From Jaapia argillacea MUCL 33604 (Eukaryota; Basidiomycota; Agaricomycetes; Jaapiales; Jaapiaceae), in assembly GCA_000697665.1 (NCBI GenBank), contig KL197712.1, positions 182,473-246,472 on the forward strand: a stretch of DNA of 64,000 bases, read 5' to 3'. The position numbers and the translations under genes were made by a program. A model generated the notes under the pieces. That model saw nothing but the letters and a program-made list of their open reading frames with translations. It was not told where the DNA came from and did not search any database. Every line of letters begins with the position of its first letter. Position 1 is the stretch's first letter. Of the stretch, positions 11,300 to 23,200 are shown piece after piece.

Positions 11300-12445
11300 T
11301 CAGCGAACCGTTCTAACAAGAGCTCCCAACGACCCTCTCTCCCTCTTAAGAGCCTCCCTCTCCCTCCACTTTTCCTCCGCCGTCTTCAAAATCGGCACCA
11401 CATATCTCTTCCAAAACCCAGGATCCTTCTCCCATATATCCTCTCCACTAATCCCCACCACCAAATCCCCTCTCCTCGAGGTCATATTTACGAAATCTGC
11501 GAAATGGCCCGCGGCGGGGTTTGGTGGTGTTGTTGGGACGTTGTCGCCGTCGCCTAGGAGGATGAGGGCTTCACGGTCGTATTGTTTTGCTACGCGCATC
11601 ATGGTGCTAAGGGTTGGGAGGAAGTGGATTCGACCCTTTTTGGTGTAGAGTTGGATTGCGCCGAAGAAGTTGCGGGGGACGAAGAGGACTATCGTGCCTA
11701 CGCGGAGTGTGGGTGATTAATGGAAAGCGGAGACGAAATAACCACGAGTGCATACCTTTCCGAGAGTAACAAACCAAGTTAATGTTCTTTCCCGGTCGGA
11801 TGGCATGCTAGATCGAAAGGCTCATTAACACCTGAAACCATACTCGCGTATCAAGGAACACGCACCACATCAACGTTTACATCCCCATGCCTAGCCGAAA
11901 CTTCCACATAACTCAAACACTTATTCGCACTCGTACCATCTGTCGACAATTTCAAGTCGATATTCCCATGTCGACATTCGAATGAAGCGTTCAAGGGAGC
12001 TTCGCGGGACTTGGCTCGACGGCGAAGTTCTTTGGGTGAGAGACGGGGTTGGTTTGGGATGGTATGTTCGGGGAGTTCGGGGTTAATCTTGTAGGTCCCT
12101 TCATGCATATGAATGTTAGATCGCTAGCGCGAGCAAGAGACGAGGATGGCGTACCGTAAATGGGGCTGTGTCGGGTGTGGACACAGATAAAGTTGGAGGC
12201 GGCTACATCTGCTATGCTATATGTCCTTGCAGGAGCTTGCGCGGGGTCGCTTAATGTAGAAGAACCTCCTTCAAAGGCCCGCGTCGGTGGTGCATACGGC
12301 GGTGGTAGCTGTTCGTTCTCAGCCTGGGGTCAATCATATCAGTATCGGCCTACACTGCAATCGAGACGTGACCAACGAGTGTACGCTTCTCATCGGCAGC
12401 GGTGGGGAGCGCTGGTAATGGCTGGTCTTTGTCTGGGATGATCAT
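11300..12445 (-). CDS. DUF7330-like protein
   Basis: An uncharacterised fungal protein type. The spliced product starts MIIPDKDQPLPALPTAADEK, has a proline-rich stretch NEQLPPPYAPPTRAFEGG, then a region with repeated short beta-strand units typical of DUF7330: ASFECRHGNIDLKLST, YVEVSARHGDVNVDVV, GTIVLFVPRNFFGAIQLYTK and GRIHFLPTLSTMMRVAKQ. Next come EALILLGDGDN, DLVVGISGEDIWEK and a charged coiled C-terminus ending LGALVRTVR. The repeated HGN/HGD strand turns suggest a stacked beta structure. About four introns are needed. No signal peptide or membrane segment is seen. Family assignment is from memory of the pattern, so the name is less certain than the gene. It diverges from the micro-protein gene at 12773. 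Confidence 0.75.
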
Positions 12446-12772
12446 GTTGACTCGCGCTTGGCTGGAGAGGGATAGGGAAAAAGATGCCTGAGAGGAAAGT
12501 AGAGGACAACCTTATAGAAGGCGAGCATATGATGGTGCTGCGGTTGCACAGCCGAGCTTCCGGTATACACGCAAACTGTGCTTTGCTGATTTCATTCTTT
12601 TGGCTGCGGGTTCAGAATCGAGCCTTGAGGCCTCACTGCCTGGAGCAAAGCGGTTTCGATAGCTTGAATAGTTGGGATTAGCGAAAACTTAGTCGGTATC
12701 GGTGTTCTCTTCAAAGTTCAGGTATTGCAAGCGACTCAGCCGCAGCCTGACTTATCCTTCAAGTTCCTCCTC

Positions 12773-12943
12773 ATGGCAAAGTTCGGACCCGCTCATTTCT
12801 TAGCACCTGCTGCGGCTTTTACAATGGCTATTACTGTTGTCTTTTACGTTCGATATACGATCAGAACAACGCGTTTGGAAGCTCAGGTTCGCCGTGAGGA
12901 AGAACTCGAGAGGACACATGCCGTAAACTCGAAAATGTCTTGA
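12773..12943 (+). CDS. Single-pass membrane micro-protein, 56 aa
   Basis: A short intronless frame encodes MAKFGPAHFLAPAAAFTMAI followed by TVVFYVRYTIRTTRLEAQVR, then a charged tail EEELERTHAVNSKMS. One hydrophobic helix (about residues 9-26) is followed by positive charges and then a short acidic/basic helix, a layout common in small mitochondrial inner-membrane or assembly factors. An in-frame ATG 16 codons upstream (12725) is possible, but the shorter start gives a cleaner topology. I do not recognise the family; a mitochondrial role is only a guess from its look. Confidence 0.5.
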   Translation: MAKFGPAHFLAPAAAFTMAITVVFYVRYTIRTTRLEAQVRREEELERTHAVNSKMS

Positions 12944-13500
12944 GGGGTATCGCAGGAGGGCAGGAAACAGATCCTTGTATGTCATGTTATGGATTTTCAG
13001 GAATTGTGTTGAGTACCCACACAGACTACGTCCACTCGTTGATAAAGTCAAAAGGCATGGTCAGGTCAAAGCCTCCAGTACGCCTCCTTACCGCCCCACC
13101 AACAATGGATTCCATGGAACTGCTGGGTACTCATCGAGCAGCTGAGGAACATGTTGAAGGGTGGAGGGTTTTGCATTTTGGTGGATCTGCGCAAAATTAA
13201 TGTTGGGTGGCGGTTGTCAGTGAATCTACTATGAATCTGCCCCTTCAAAGTGCATGAAAGCCGTTCAAGGGTGCTCTAATGGTCGATGTCTCAGGGCCAG
13301 TTTTGTTGAAGTCAGTCGTTGACCTTGAAATAAATATTCTGCCCGACGCCAGCAACAGCGCCAAGACCAGCTAAAATAGGCGAAGCTGATACGGAATTCT
13401 GTATGTCATCGGGGCGCACCATCAACGCCCTTGGCTATAACATACCACTCAGCTTGCTGTTCTCTTTTCCCGCTCAGTTTTTCACTCATTGCAGTCTACA
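12944..13500. other. Intergenic, upstream of SEC1
   Basis: No gene is supported here. It contains the micro-protein 3' UTR and the SEC1 promoter. I saw no clear TATA box or repeat. Confidence 0.4.
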
Positions 13501-16500
13501 ATGCCCTCGCTCATCGCAACAGTCCGAACAAGTCCGTAAACTAAACAATCGCCGTTGTTAACCTCCTCCTGACGGTCGGTTGCAGAGTTCCTAGATGCTA
13601 TACGATCAGTCAACCCTCCAGGCCGATGGAAAATCCTGGTCGTAGACGAACATTCCCAGAAGTTACTGGGCTCAGTTCTCAAGCAATTCGATATCCTCGA
13701 GGAGAATGTAACCCGTAAGTACTTACATCACCCCTCAACCTTTCATGTCCATGCATCCTCGGGGTGATCGCTGAAACGAATGGGCGTCAACAGTGATTGA
13801 ATCAATAACGAGCAACCGCGATCCCCAACCGCAATTTGAAGCTGTGTACATCTTGATGTCAACCTCGCAAAATATCGACCGTATCATCAAAGATTACTCG
13901 GATGGGAAGCAACAATACGCTGTCGCCCATCTGTTCTTCATCGACGGTACGTCCCTGCCTTTATCTTATCCTTGAACACCATTGGATGGAGTGGAACCGT
14001 TGAGTTGACGAAGGGTGTCCCAGGGTTGGCCGAGCATTTATTCGAGAGGTTGACTTCCTCCCCTGCTGAACCACATCTCAAGACTCTCCAAGAACTGTAC
14101 ATTAACTTCTGGCGTACGTTCCTTACTTCCCCACCCCCTTCCTAACCTAATTTGGACGACCCATTCACACAGCAATCGAATCCCAAGCATTCTCTCTCAA
14201 ACTCCCCCACTTCTTCTTCACCCTCTACTCCCCTCCCCGCACCGAATCCGCCTACCCCATCGCCCGCGCCCGTCTACTCTCTGACATATCCTTCCTCTCA
14301 CGCCAACTCGCCAACGTTCTAATAACCCTAAATGAATACCCCTTCATTCGCTATTACCTCCCTTCCCACCACTCTCCCCTCGGCCCATTGAAACCACACG
14401 CGACTACAAGACCACCCCCGCCCAAAGAAGAGGGCAGTGCGAGGTGGAGGACTAGTTTGGCTAGGGGTGACCAGGCTAGGGCGTATGAGAGTGTCGAGAC
14501 AGATTTTTGTTCAAAGTTGATTGCATTTGAGCTGCAGTCGGTGTTGGATGAGTATAAGAAGGCTAACCCTGAATTCCCTGTGAGTTGTTCGGTCGATTTT
14601 GGAGTTGATTGTGAGGCTGATAGAAGATGTTGTGTTTTGGGTGTTGATAGAAAAAGGAGAACCCACCGAGACCGAGGTCGACGTTTATCGTTACTGATCG
14701 AGCGATGGATATGGTTGCACCTTTTGTTCATGAATTTACTTATCAAGCTATGGTGAACGATTTGCTACCTGTAGAGGATGGGACGAAATACACGTACGTC
14801 TCTTTACTCGTCTTAAATCCAACTCCAATCCGCATGACTTATCCCGCCGTTCGTTGGGAATATACAGATACAAATTCCAGTCCTCAATGGGCACCTTCGA
14901 GAACAAGACAGCAACTCTGTCGGACGATGACAGTGTCTGGACCGGAGTGCGACATATGCATATGAGAGAAGCTATTGATAAACTTATGGAGGACTTTAAC
15001 AAGTTCTTGCAGGATAATGCAGGGTTCAAAGGGTTAGTCATCCCTTTTGGTTTTGGATCCGCCACTGAGCGCTGATGTTTTGTTCCGGGCTACAGAGAAG
15101 GAGCTGCGAGTTTGAATGATATGAAAGACATGTTGGCGAGCTTACCTCAATATCAAGAACAGCGAGAGAAGGTCAGTTCCATCCCACATTCTTAAACACA
15201 AGCTAGCAACGGGGCTTACAAGGAGGCGATGTGGTTGTCCTTGTAGTTCTCCTTGCATCTGAACATGGCGCAAGATTGTATGAGTATATTCGAGGGTGAC
15301 AAGTTGCCTGCCGTGGCTGAAATTGAACAGGTGCGTGCGTTTGTTGACTTTGTTTGTCACAACCTCATTTTCAATGTCTATATGCCATTGTTGTCTGGGA
15401 TGCTCTGATCGCTATCAGAAATGTGCGACTGGTTTGACAACAGAAGGAAAGACGCCCAAGACTCTGGTGGAAGAAATGGTCCCCATACTGGACAGCCGAG
15501 AAGTCATGTAAGTTTATCCTTCAATTTGGATCGTTTCTCCCAAAACCAACGTATTATTCTTTAGAAACTTGAACAAAGTTCGCATCGTGGCGTTGTACAT
15601 CCAATTCCGAGAGGGAGTACCAGATGAAGATCGGAGGAGATTGTATCAGCATGCTAGGCTGTCTATCCCTGAACAGGATGCTGTCAATGCTTTGACGCTG
15701 CTCGGAGTTAGGATCAGCAGGGTAAGTCGGATCTGGTTCGGTTGTGGTAGGGTTACATCTATGGTACTGACGGTTGGCTGATGTTTAGGGTCCTAATGAT
15801 AAGGATATCAAGAAGAAGCTGAAACAGAAGTCTGGAAATTCGACTGAGGAAGAGTACGAGCTTTCACGATTCAAGCCTCTACTCCGAACTCTACTTGAGG
15901 TATGGCTCATCTCCTTGCGTTGACATTCATACATTTACTAAACACCTCCCCTCTCTTTCAGGAACAAGTCTCTGGAAAACTAGATGCTACCCTCTTCCCT
16001 TACGTCAAAGATGCACCATCAGCTTTCTCCCCAACCGTTAGTGTGAAGGCTCCTCCTCCTCAAGCAACGTCGTTGCGTAGTGCGAAACCTAGTTGGCATC
16101 GAGCTCCTAAACCTGGCCCTTCGCCCGCTGATGCGAGGGAGAGGATCATCGTGTTTATGGCTGGTGGAATGACATATTCCGAGATGAGAGAAGTGTATCA
16201 ACTGACGAATAGTTTGAACAAGGAGATCATCATCGGTTCGTCCGTCTCTCTTCTCTCTACGAAATACAATCTCAAGGTCGGGTGGTTCGCTTTCTATCTC
16301 AGGATCGACTCATGCCATGCCACCCAGTGCATTCGTTGACGATCTCAAAGTTCTCGAACTCGGAGGTGTCGGATCCAAAGCCCTTCCAAATGGCCTTCGC
16401 GACAGCGACAAACAGCGATCATACCAAGAGTACTACGATGAGAAGTATTTCACTCGAGACGCACCACCCCCTCAGAAAGTAGTGGCTCCACCAATCACGC

Positions 16501-16631
16501 ATAGCCATTCAGATAGCAACAAGCTCCTTCGTCCCAACCACGGCTCCTCTGGCGGTTCGTCTCTTTCGTTGAATAGTATTGGTGGTGGAAAGGATAAGGA
16601 GAAGAAAAAGAAGGGGTTGTTCCGATTTTGA
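13501..16631 (+). CDS. SEC1: Sec1/Munc18-family exocytosis protein
   Basis: A syntaxin-binding protein that promotes SNARE-dependent fusion of secretory vesicles at the plasma membrane, so it matters for hyphal tip growth. It starts MPSLIATVRTKFLDAIRSVN, then PPGRWKILVVDEHSQKLLGS, and keeps Sec1 landmarks throughout: FEAVYILMSTSQNIDRIIKD, AHLFFIDGLAEHLFERL, the domain-3 block RSIDMVAPFVHEFTYQAMVN, VWTGVRHMHMREAIDKLMED, EQDAVNALTLLGVRISRG, and the C-terminal IIVFMAGGMTYSEMREVYQL. About ten introns interrupt it. The C-terminus is Lys- and Ser-rich and ends KKGLFRF. Length near 730 aa fits Sec1 rather than the vacuolar Vps33 or Golgi Sly1 paralogues, though the exact paralogue is an inference. 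It converges on RPT4. Confidence 0.92.
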
Positions 16632-16876
16632 TCGAAGGGTGCTCGATGGGTGAGCTGGTTTTGTTGAGCCATGCAGAGTGGACATTTATGTATTGTAAAA
16701 CTTGGATCTCTTTGTTAATGATACCTCGAGTTGACGGCGATTGTCAGGGCGACAGAGGAGACATGCTTGATGAAAAATGAATGCCCCGAGTTGTGTCTGT
16801 CTACAATAAGGTCCATATGGTACAGGAGATGCGATTAAACGGTATATTCCAACTTGGCTATGGGAGAAAAGGTTGA

Positions 16877-18479
16877 TTAGCAACTGGTGGTGGGCACTTC
16901 GGAGATGGAGGACATACTCTCATGCTTCTTGGCCTCTCCGACTTTCCTCACGGCCTTCATGAAGTCGTCGTGGGTGACGTACTCCCTAAGGAAACAATCT
17001 CGGTCAGCAAGCGGTTGAGCGTCAGTTGGTAAAAAGGTCCCACCTGTCATCTCGGATGGCAAACATCCCTGACTCGGTCACGACGTTTCGTAAATCAGCA
17101 CCGTTGAATCCATCGGACAGCTGAGTTGCAAAACAAGCAAACTCAATGTCGAAGACAAAAAGTGAGAAATTCGAGTGACCATACCTTAACGACAGCCTCA
17201 TAATCAATCTCACCAGACTTGTTCACGGGAGCAGAATGAATTTTGAGGATTTCTAATCTTGCTTGTTCGTTGGGGAGGGGAATCTCGATCTTGCGATCAA
17301 GTCGTCCTGGTCGAAGGAGAGCGGGGTCAAGGGTATCTGGTCGGTTAGTGGCCATGATGATCTTTGTCTTTCCTAGAGAATCGAAACCATCCATTTGATT
17401 GAGGAGCTAATGCGATCGGCATTCCTGTTAGTTAGAAATGAGACCACAAGACCCAAGTAGGAGAGAACCGACCTCCATCAAGGTTCTCTGAATTTCTCGA
17501 TCAGCACTGGTACCCTCTGAGAACCTTCTTCCACCAATCGCGTCGATTTCGTCCATGAAGATAACACAAGGTTCGTGTTCCTTTGCATAACCGAACATTT
17601 CGCGGACTACTCTTGCAGATTCACCAATGTATTTGTCGACGATCGCGGATGAGACGACCTTTAAGAAATTGGTGTTCAACGTCGCTGCTACGGCCCTCGC
17701 TAGTAATGTCTTTCCAGTTCCTGGGGGACCGTACAGGAGGACTCCTTTCGGTGGTGTGATGCCGACCCGAAGGAAGAGTTCGGGATTGAGTAGGGGCAGT
17801 TCGATAACCTGAGAAATGTCAGGAATATACTCTAGAAGAAGGTCAGAATAGGTATACTCACCTCACGCAGTTCTCGGACTTGCTCGCCCAAACCGCCAAT
17901 ACCGGCGAACGAAGCACCTCCAGGATCCTCCAAGCTCATCTTATAAACCATAGGATCGACTTCTCTGGGTAATATTCGCATGATGGTGAGAGTTGTCATG
18001 TCCAAACTGACTCGAACGCCAGCCTTTAGCTTCGCCACTGGGAGAGTGGGTCGATAGGAAACGACGTATCGAGGGCCGGACGAAGCTTTCACAATGACTG
18101 CGAAGGCAGGGTTATATAGGGGAGTTGGGGGAGGGGTTAGGTCACTTACATCGTTCGTCATCAAGCTGTTTCATTACTTCTCCAATGATTTGGCCGACGG
18201 ACTGAACGGCCTTGATATCATCCTCCGTCTTTTCGTAGTCCCTTTCCAAGTCCTTCAAAGAGAAACGTACTGCAGAAGATGAGAAGATGGGATAATTGGA
18301 GATCGAAATACACTCACGATTCTTCAAGTTCTCGCTCGCCGTTTCATGATTCCGCATTTTCTGGACCATGATATGAGTACTGCTGTCAATATATTTGTAG
18401 CGCGACGCACCTCTCTGTAGCTTTTGAATGCATCTTTTCTGCGCTGTTCCATGGCACCAGATGAAGTTGAAGCTTCCAT
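16877..18479 (-). CDS. RPT4: 26S proteasome AAA-ATPase subunit Rpt4
   Basis: One of six ATPases in the base of the 19S regulatory particle, which unfolds ubiquitinated substrates. The start [20 protein letters not shown] leads into an N-terminal coiled coil ([20 protein letters not shown]), the OB-fold segment, then the AAA module: [19 protein letters not shown], Walker [21 protein letters not shown], Walker [18 protein letters not shown], sensor [20 protein letters not shown] (with the Arg finger) and a C-terminal helical domain [20 protein letters not shown]. It ends EVPTTSC, without the HbYX tail found in some other Rpt subunits, as expected for Rpt4. There are about eight introns and the length is near 395 aa. 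Its start is only 131 bp from a divergent tRNA gene. Confidence 0.95.
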
Positions 18480-18524
18480 GTCGAGACACGGCCGGGGGGT
18501 AAGAGCAAGCTGATCGAGAAGGAG

Positions 18525-18554
18525 ACGCGTACAACGACAAGGAACGCGACGCGT
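18525..18554. promoter_or_regulatory. ACGCG cluster in the RPT4 promoter
   Basis: ACGCGT occurs at 18525-18530 and again at 18549-18554; the second is the end of the longer string ACGCGACGCGT (18544-18554). ACGCGT is the MluI cell-cycle box bound by MBF in yeasts. The elements lie 46-75 bases before the RPT4 start codon and between RPT4 and the tRNA. Confidence 0.55.
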
Positions 18555-18609
18555 AAGCGTGCTATAAATCCAATGCCTAAATATAAGCCTGTCATAAAGA
18601 TCCTTTATC

Positions 18610-18694
18610 GGCCTGGTGGTCTAGTAGTATGATTCCTTCTTAGGGCATTTATGTCAATTGGAGGAGGTCCCGGGTTCAATTCCCGGCCAGGCCC
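18610..18694 (+). tRNA. tRNA-Pro (anticodon AGG) with a 13-nt intron
   Basis: The acceptor stem pairs GGCCTGG (18610-18616) with CCAGGCC (18687-18693), with C as discriminator base. The anticodon stem is CCTTC (18635-18639) pairing with GGAGG (18660-18664) through one T-G wobble, the loop reads TTAGGG, and the anticodon AGG is at 18642-18644. About 13 bases (18646-18658) must be removed after position 37, the canonical site of eukaryotic tRNA introns. The T-arm is CCGGG-TTCAATT-CCCGG. The overall match to known tRNA-Pro is strong. Confidence 0.9.
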
Positions 18695-20268
18695 GAATTC
18701 ACTTTGGAGATCCCCTTTTTGTTGTCCTGCTTTCTGAAACCTGCCGCTGACTGGTTAAGCCTCGTTCGCTCACTACGACGTATACTGTGCATGGAAAATG
18801 TCTCTTCCTGCACTACTTACCACCCTTGCAACGCCTACGCTGACTCCTGAGCGCTGAGCAGTCATGACAACAGGGTCGCTTCCCCCATGACTGGGACTTC
18901 AAGCTTCAAGCCTCTTGCAACATACTCGATCCAATTGGGCTCTCTGTACCAGGTCGAAAACATTGATGTTAGATTGTTTTAACATCTATTGAGCTTTGAT
19001 CGAACCGTTGCAATCACCCGGTATTGCATTTGGAGAGCAAGCCCCATCCGTGTCGAGGTTACCCGGCAGACTGACCTCTACCTGCCCTAGATTGCTGGAG
19101 AAAGGCAACCTTCGTCGCAGAGGGTCATCCTTCACCGCTCTCAGTGCGATTCGAAGCTGGGAATCCTTCCCCGCCGCCACGAACCTCGAGCGTGTTGGTT
19201 GGATTTGAACACAACGTTAGGTACGACCATAAGTACTTACTTTCCGTCGGAGCTGTGGTTTACTAGTCCCCAAAGGTTGCTTCGCATCTGCCTGGTCGCA
19301 AATGGTCACAGACTTCTTTTGATCCAGTGCAGGGACCATCAACTTCGAGTTCCAAGATCCGGACATTAACAATTCAAAGACCTTGCCAGTTTACTACGTC
19401 AAGCCAAGTTGTCGTCGAGGTGCTCACTTTAGTTACGTCAGGGAAGGGAATGCGGTGGAACTCAATCCCATCTCTTGGAGAATCTTGGTGATTTGATGCC
19501 GGTACTACACTGATTCGCGAACTGTGCTCGAAATTTGGAATACATGACATCTATCCCAAAGAGACATGCAGCATGTTTGCGGTGCGCATAGCAAGTCATC
19601 TGTTTCTGTGCCTGGACCCGTTTCTTGACGGTGCAGCAGCCTATGGAACGTAAGGGATTGTCGGGTCTCTGCCCAAGACGTGTTTATACGCAAGGGTATA
19701 GCTTGGATAAAGCCGTACGAATGCACGAACGTGGATCCATAACGACGCATGGTTTCTCAGGGCTGGGACTTCGCATGTATTTGTGTTTCGATATCACGAT
19801 TCCGTGTCGAATACTGTCCGCTAGTGCGATGTCATCCGACATGACCGAGCAATCCAACTGTCGAACTGTTGGGCTATCAGTCAGAGTGCATCCCTTCGAC
19901 GAGATGCCCTAATCCGCTCAGCATCTTCTATCTCGGTGGGAGACGCATGATCAGGTGCATCATATCGGTCCCGCGATGTTCGCAGAAGCCTCGTATGTTG
20001 CTATGGCCTCGGTGTTTCTCTACAAATCTTGTTTCGGGTGACGCAACCTGATCCAGCTATCGTGTAGTAGTGACGTTGTATACTGGAATATCGTGGATGA
20101 GAAAGAACTTGTGAAAGATAGGCGATGGGAGACAGGCACAGAAATTGGGAGAGTAACAAGTAACGGTCCATATGTAACGGACTTGTAACGGGTTTTGACT
20201 GTCGCCTCGTTCCGAGAGAGTGGTGCCTCAGCGCCAAAAGTGCTTTCGCTTAGTACCAGTGCGCGCAG
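18695..20268. other. Intergenic, about 1.6 kb upstream of the Rho GEF
   Basis: Only short, mutually overlapping frames of 60-95 codons are open, and none resembles a known protein. The stretch probably contains the long promoter and 5' UTR of the Rho GEF gene. Confidence 0.4.
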
Positions 20269-23200
20269 ATGGCGATGGACAGGCCTCTTGGTCCAAGACA
20301 ACCCACAGACAAGCGCCATACCGCATACGAGTCCATCTTTGGCCGCCCAAATGCCCCCCAGCAGCCCCCACCAAACGGACCATACTCGACCCCTGCCTAC
20401 CCATCTACCCCCTACCAGCCTGTAAATGGCTACCAGTATGCATATCCACCCCAACAGTATCAGATTGATGCACGGCATTCGTATCCAGCACAGATGTACA
20501 ATGGCCAACAAGTCTATGTTCAACCGCAGCCAGCCCCTCCAACCTCCTACCGCCAATCGTACTACCCCTCGTCCTCGGTGCATCCAAATCAACTACCCCC
20601 ACAGCAGCTCTATCAGTATCAGCCAGGTCCATACGCCCAACAGGCCAATTTTGCCCCTTCCGTGCACTCTCGTGCACGATCTGTGGCTAGTTCTACACAC
20701 GCTCATGGAACCGTTGCACCTGAGCCCCAAGAACCCCCAGATCCCGCCTTGGAGTCTTTGACACGCGCAGGCCTCACACCTGCACAGGCCTATCAGGCGC
20801 AGGTTTACTACAATAGCCCCATGGGTCAACAGGGAGCCTTCATACCCCCTCCACAATCCAATCACTCCCATCAGTCTCACCGGACGAATCGGAGTCCTCG
20901 ACACTCCCTTTCTCAAAACGGCGGGTCGAATCAGCATACTCCAGAACCTCCACGGATAGGTGTTGACATTGTCAACGATAATGGGCGTCTTGGGATTGAT
21001 TTTGCGGATGATGGACTGGATGGAGCGGATAACGATAGTTCGGAGCTTCCCTATGTTTCTGGCTCCAATCTCACTCGTGCGTGCTGCTGTTCGTATTTCC
21101 TGACTTGATGCCGATTGTCCGCTTGTTGGGACTTAGCCATGCCATCCTTGCCGCATATGCATGGGTCAATCGACCACTCGACCACTCATACAGCTGCTGC
21201 CGGACCGTCTTCAATCCAAGCCCCGATCCCATCGTCTTCTTCGCGTCCCTATCCCCTTCAATTAGACACCGCCCTCAAATCCGTCCCAAATCGACCCACC
21301 AGCAGTTCTCCGGCATCTTCAACGCTATGCGACATATCCGACAGGGATACTCCCCCCTACCATCCTTCAGCGTCTCGTCGTTCCTCAGAATCGGTTCGAA
21401 CAACTCCCGGATCTGCATATCGTAGGGAACGCTCCGCCCAGGATCGGTCCCGATCTATGTCCGCGGCCATGAGCCCACAGGTTCGCGCCTTGTTAGATAC
21501 GAGTTCCACTCGGACGACGAGACCGCCAATCCCACCGATCCCTGGGATAGCGGGCGGCCGTCACTCGCCTACGAATCACCGAGGTCATGCACCGAGAAGA
21601 ACTCCTATTGTGTACCCTGCTCTGCTTTCGCGTGTCGCTGCCGCCTTTCGGGATCGTATCCAGGTCTCCGACAGGGTCAAGGATGGATTGACGTACAAGG
21701 ATGCTTTTGATGGAAGAGAAGCTGTTGACAAGATAGCATATATCATCAAGACCACTGACCGCAATCTTGCGTTGCTGTTGGGGAGAGCTTTGGACGCGCA
21801 GAAGTTCTTTCACGATGTCACCTACGATCATCGTCTGAGAGACAGTTCGAACGAGCTGTATCAGTTCCAGACGAAACTGAGTCCTTTCACGAGTGGAGAA
21901 TTAGCGCACATGGACGGCAAACTACCCGGGGACGAGGCGACCGCTCAAGGTGCGAATTTGGAGCGCAAAGACACTGGTCCCTCCGTCGAGGGATCCATAA
22001 AGTCTCCAGACACTGCTTCCACTCTACCTGAACCGTCACCCGATAACCGAGAAACCAGCCCGCCTCCCACTTCCCCCGCAACGCCTGCCCCTGCAACCGC
22101 CCCGGAGTTTCCATCCACTGAAACGGACGAGATATATCTTCCTTCTGGCGTGTTCACCTTGTTGACGGATTGCTATTCACCGACATGCTCGAGGGATCAG
22201 CTGTGTTACAGCATTGCATGCCCAAGGCGCTTGGAACAGCAAGCTAGACTTAACATGAAACCTCAACCTGGGCTGAAGAAGCAGATTAGTAAGGAGAGTT
22301 TAGGCGATCTCGTGGTGAGTGCTCCTTCCGGATTCTGGCCACAGCCTGGGACTAGTGAGATGGGGAGTAGGTTGTGCTGACTTTGATCACTTTTTCGTTC
22401 ATAGGAACCTGGAACACTTTGGATCCACTCCGTGCCGAAGGAGATCGTAGATAGTGTATCAGATACTGAGAAGAAACGACAAGAGGCAATCAACGAAGTG
22501 ATCTACACCGAACGCGACTTTGTGCGAGATATGGAATACCTTCGAGATGTGAGTTAATCATCCATCTGATGTCCCATCAAAAATTTTGAATGTTTTGGTC
22601 TCTTTTTCAGGCTTGGATCAATCCACTCAAGGTTTCTGACGTTGTTCCCGAATCTCGTCGGACAGACTTCCTAGAACAAGTCTTTTGGAATATCCACGAT
22701 ATCATTGCTGTGAATACGCGGCTAAGGGATGCTCTGAACAAGCGCCAAAAGTCGTATGCTGTCGTCGAGCGCATTGGCGACATTTTGTTGGATGCGGTCC
22801 CTCACTTCAGTCCGTTCGTGTCTTATGGCTCACATCAGTTGTATGGGAAGTATGAGTTTGAGAAGGAGAAGAGTTCGAATCCTGATTTCGCTCAATTTGT
22901 TGAGGTATGGTTTTGACCCATCAATTGTGTTGTCCTGATTTATGGAATTTAACGAATGAATGTTTCGTAGACGACCGAACGCCTGCCGGAATCTCGCAAA
23001 CTCGAGTTGAACGGTTACCTCACAAAGCCTACCACTCGTCTCGCTCGATATCCTCTGCTACTCGAGGCCGTGTTGAAGCACACCTCTGAGGACAATCCGG
23101 ATAAGCAGGTTCTACCACAAGTAATCGGCATCATCCGAGGATTCTTGACAAAAGTCAACATCGAATCCGGTCGAACGGAGAATCGTTTCAATCTCTTGCA

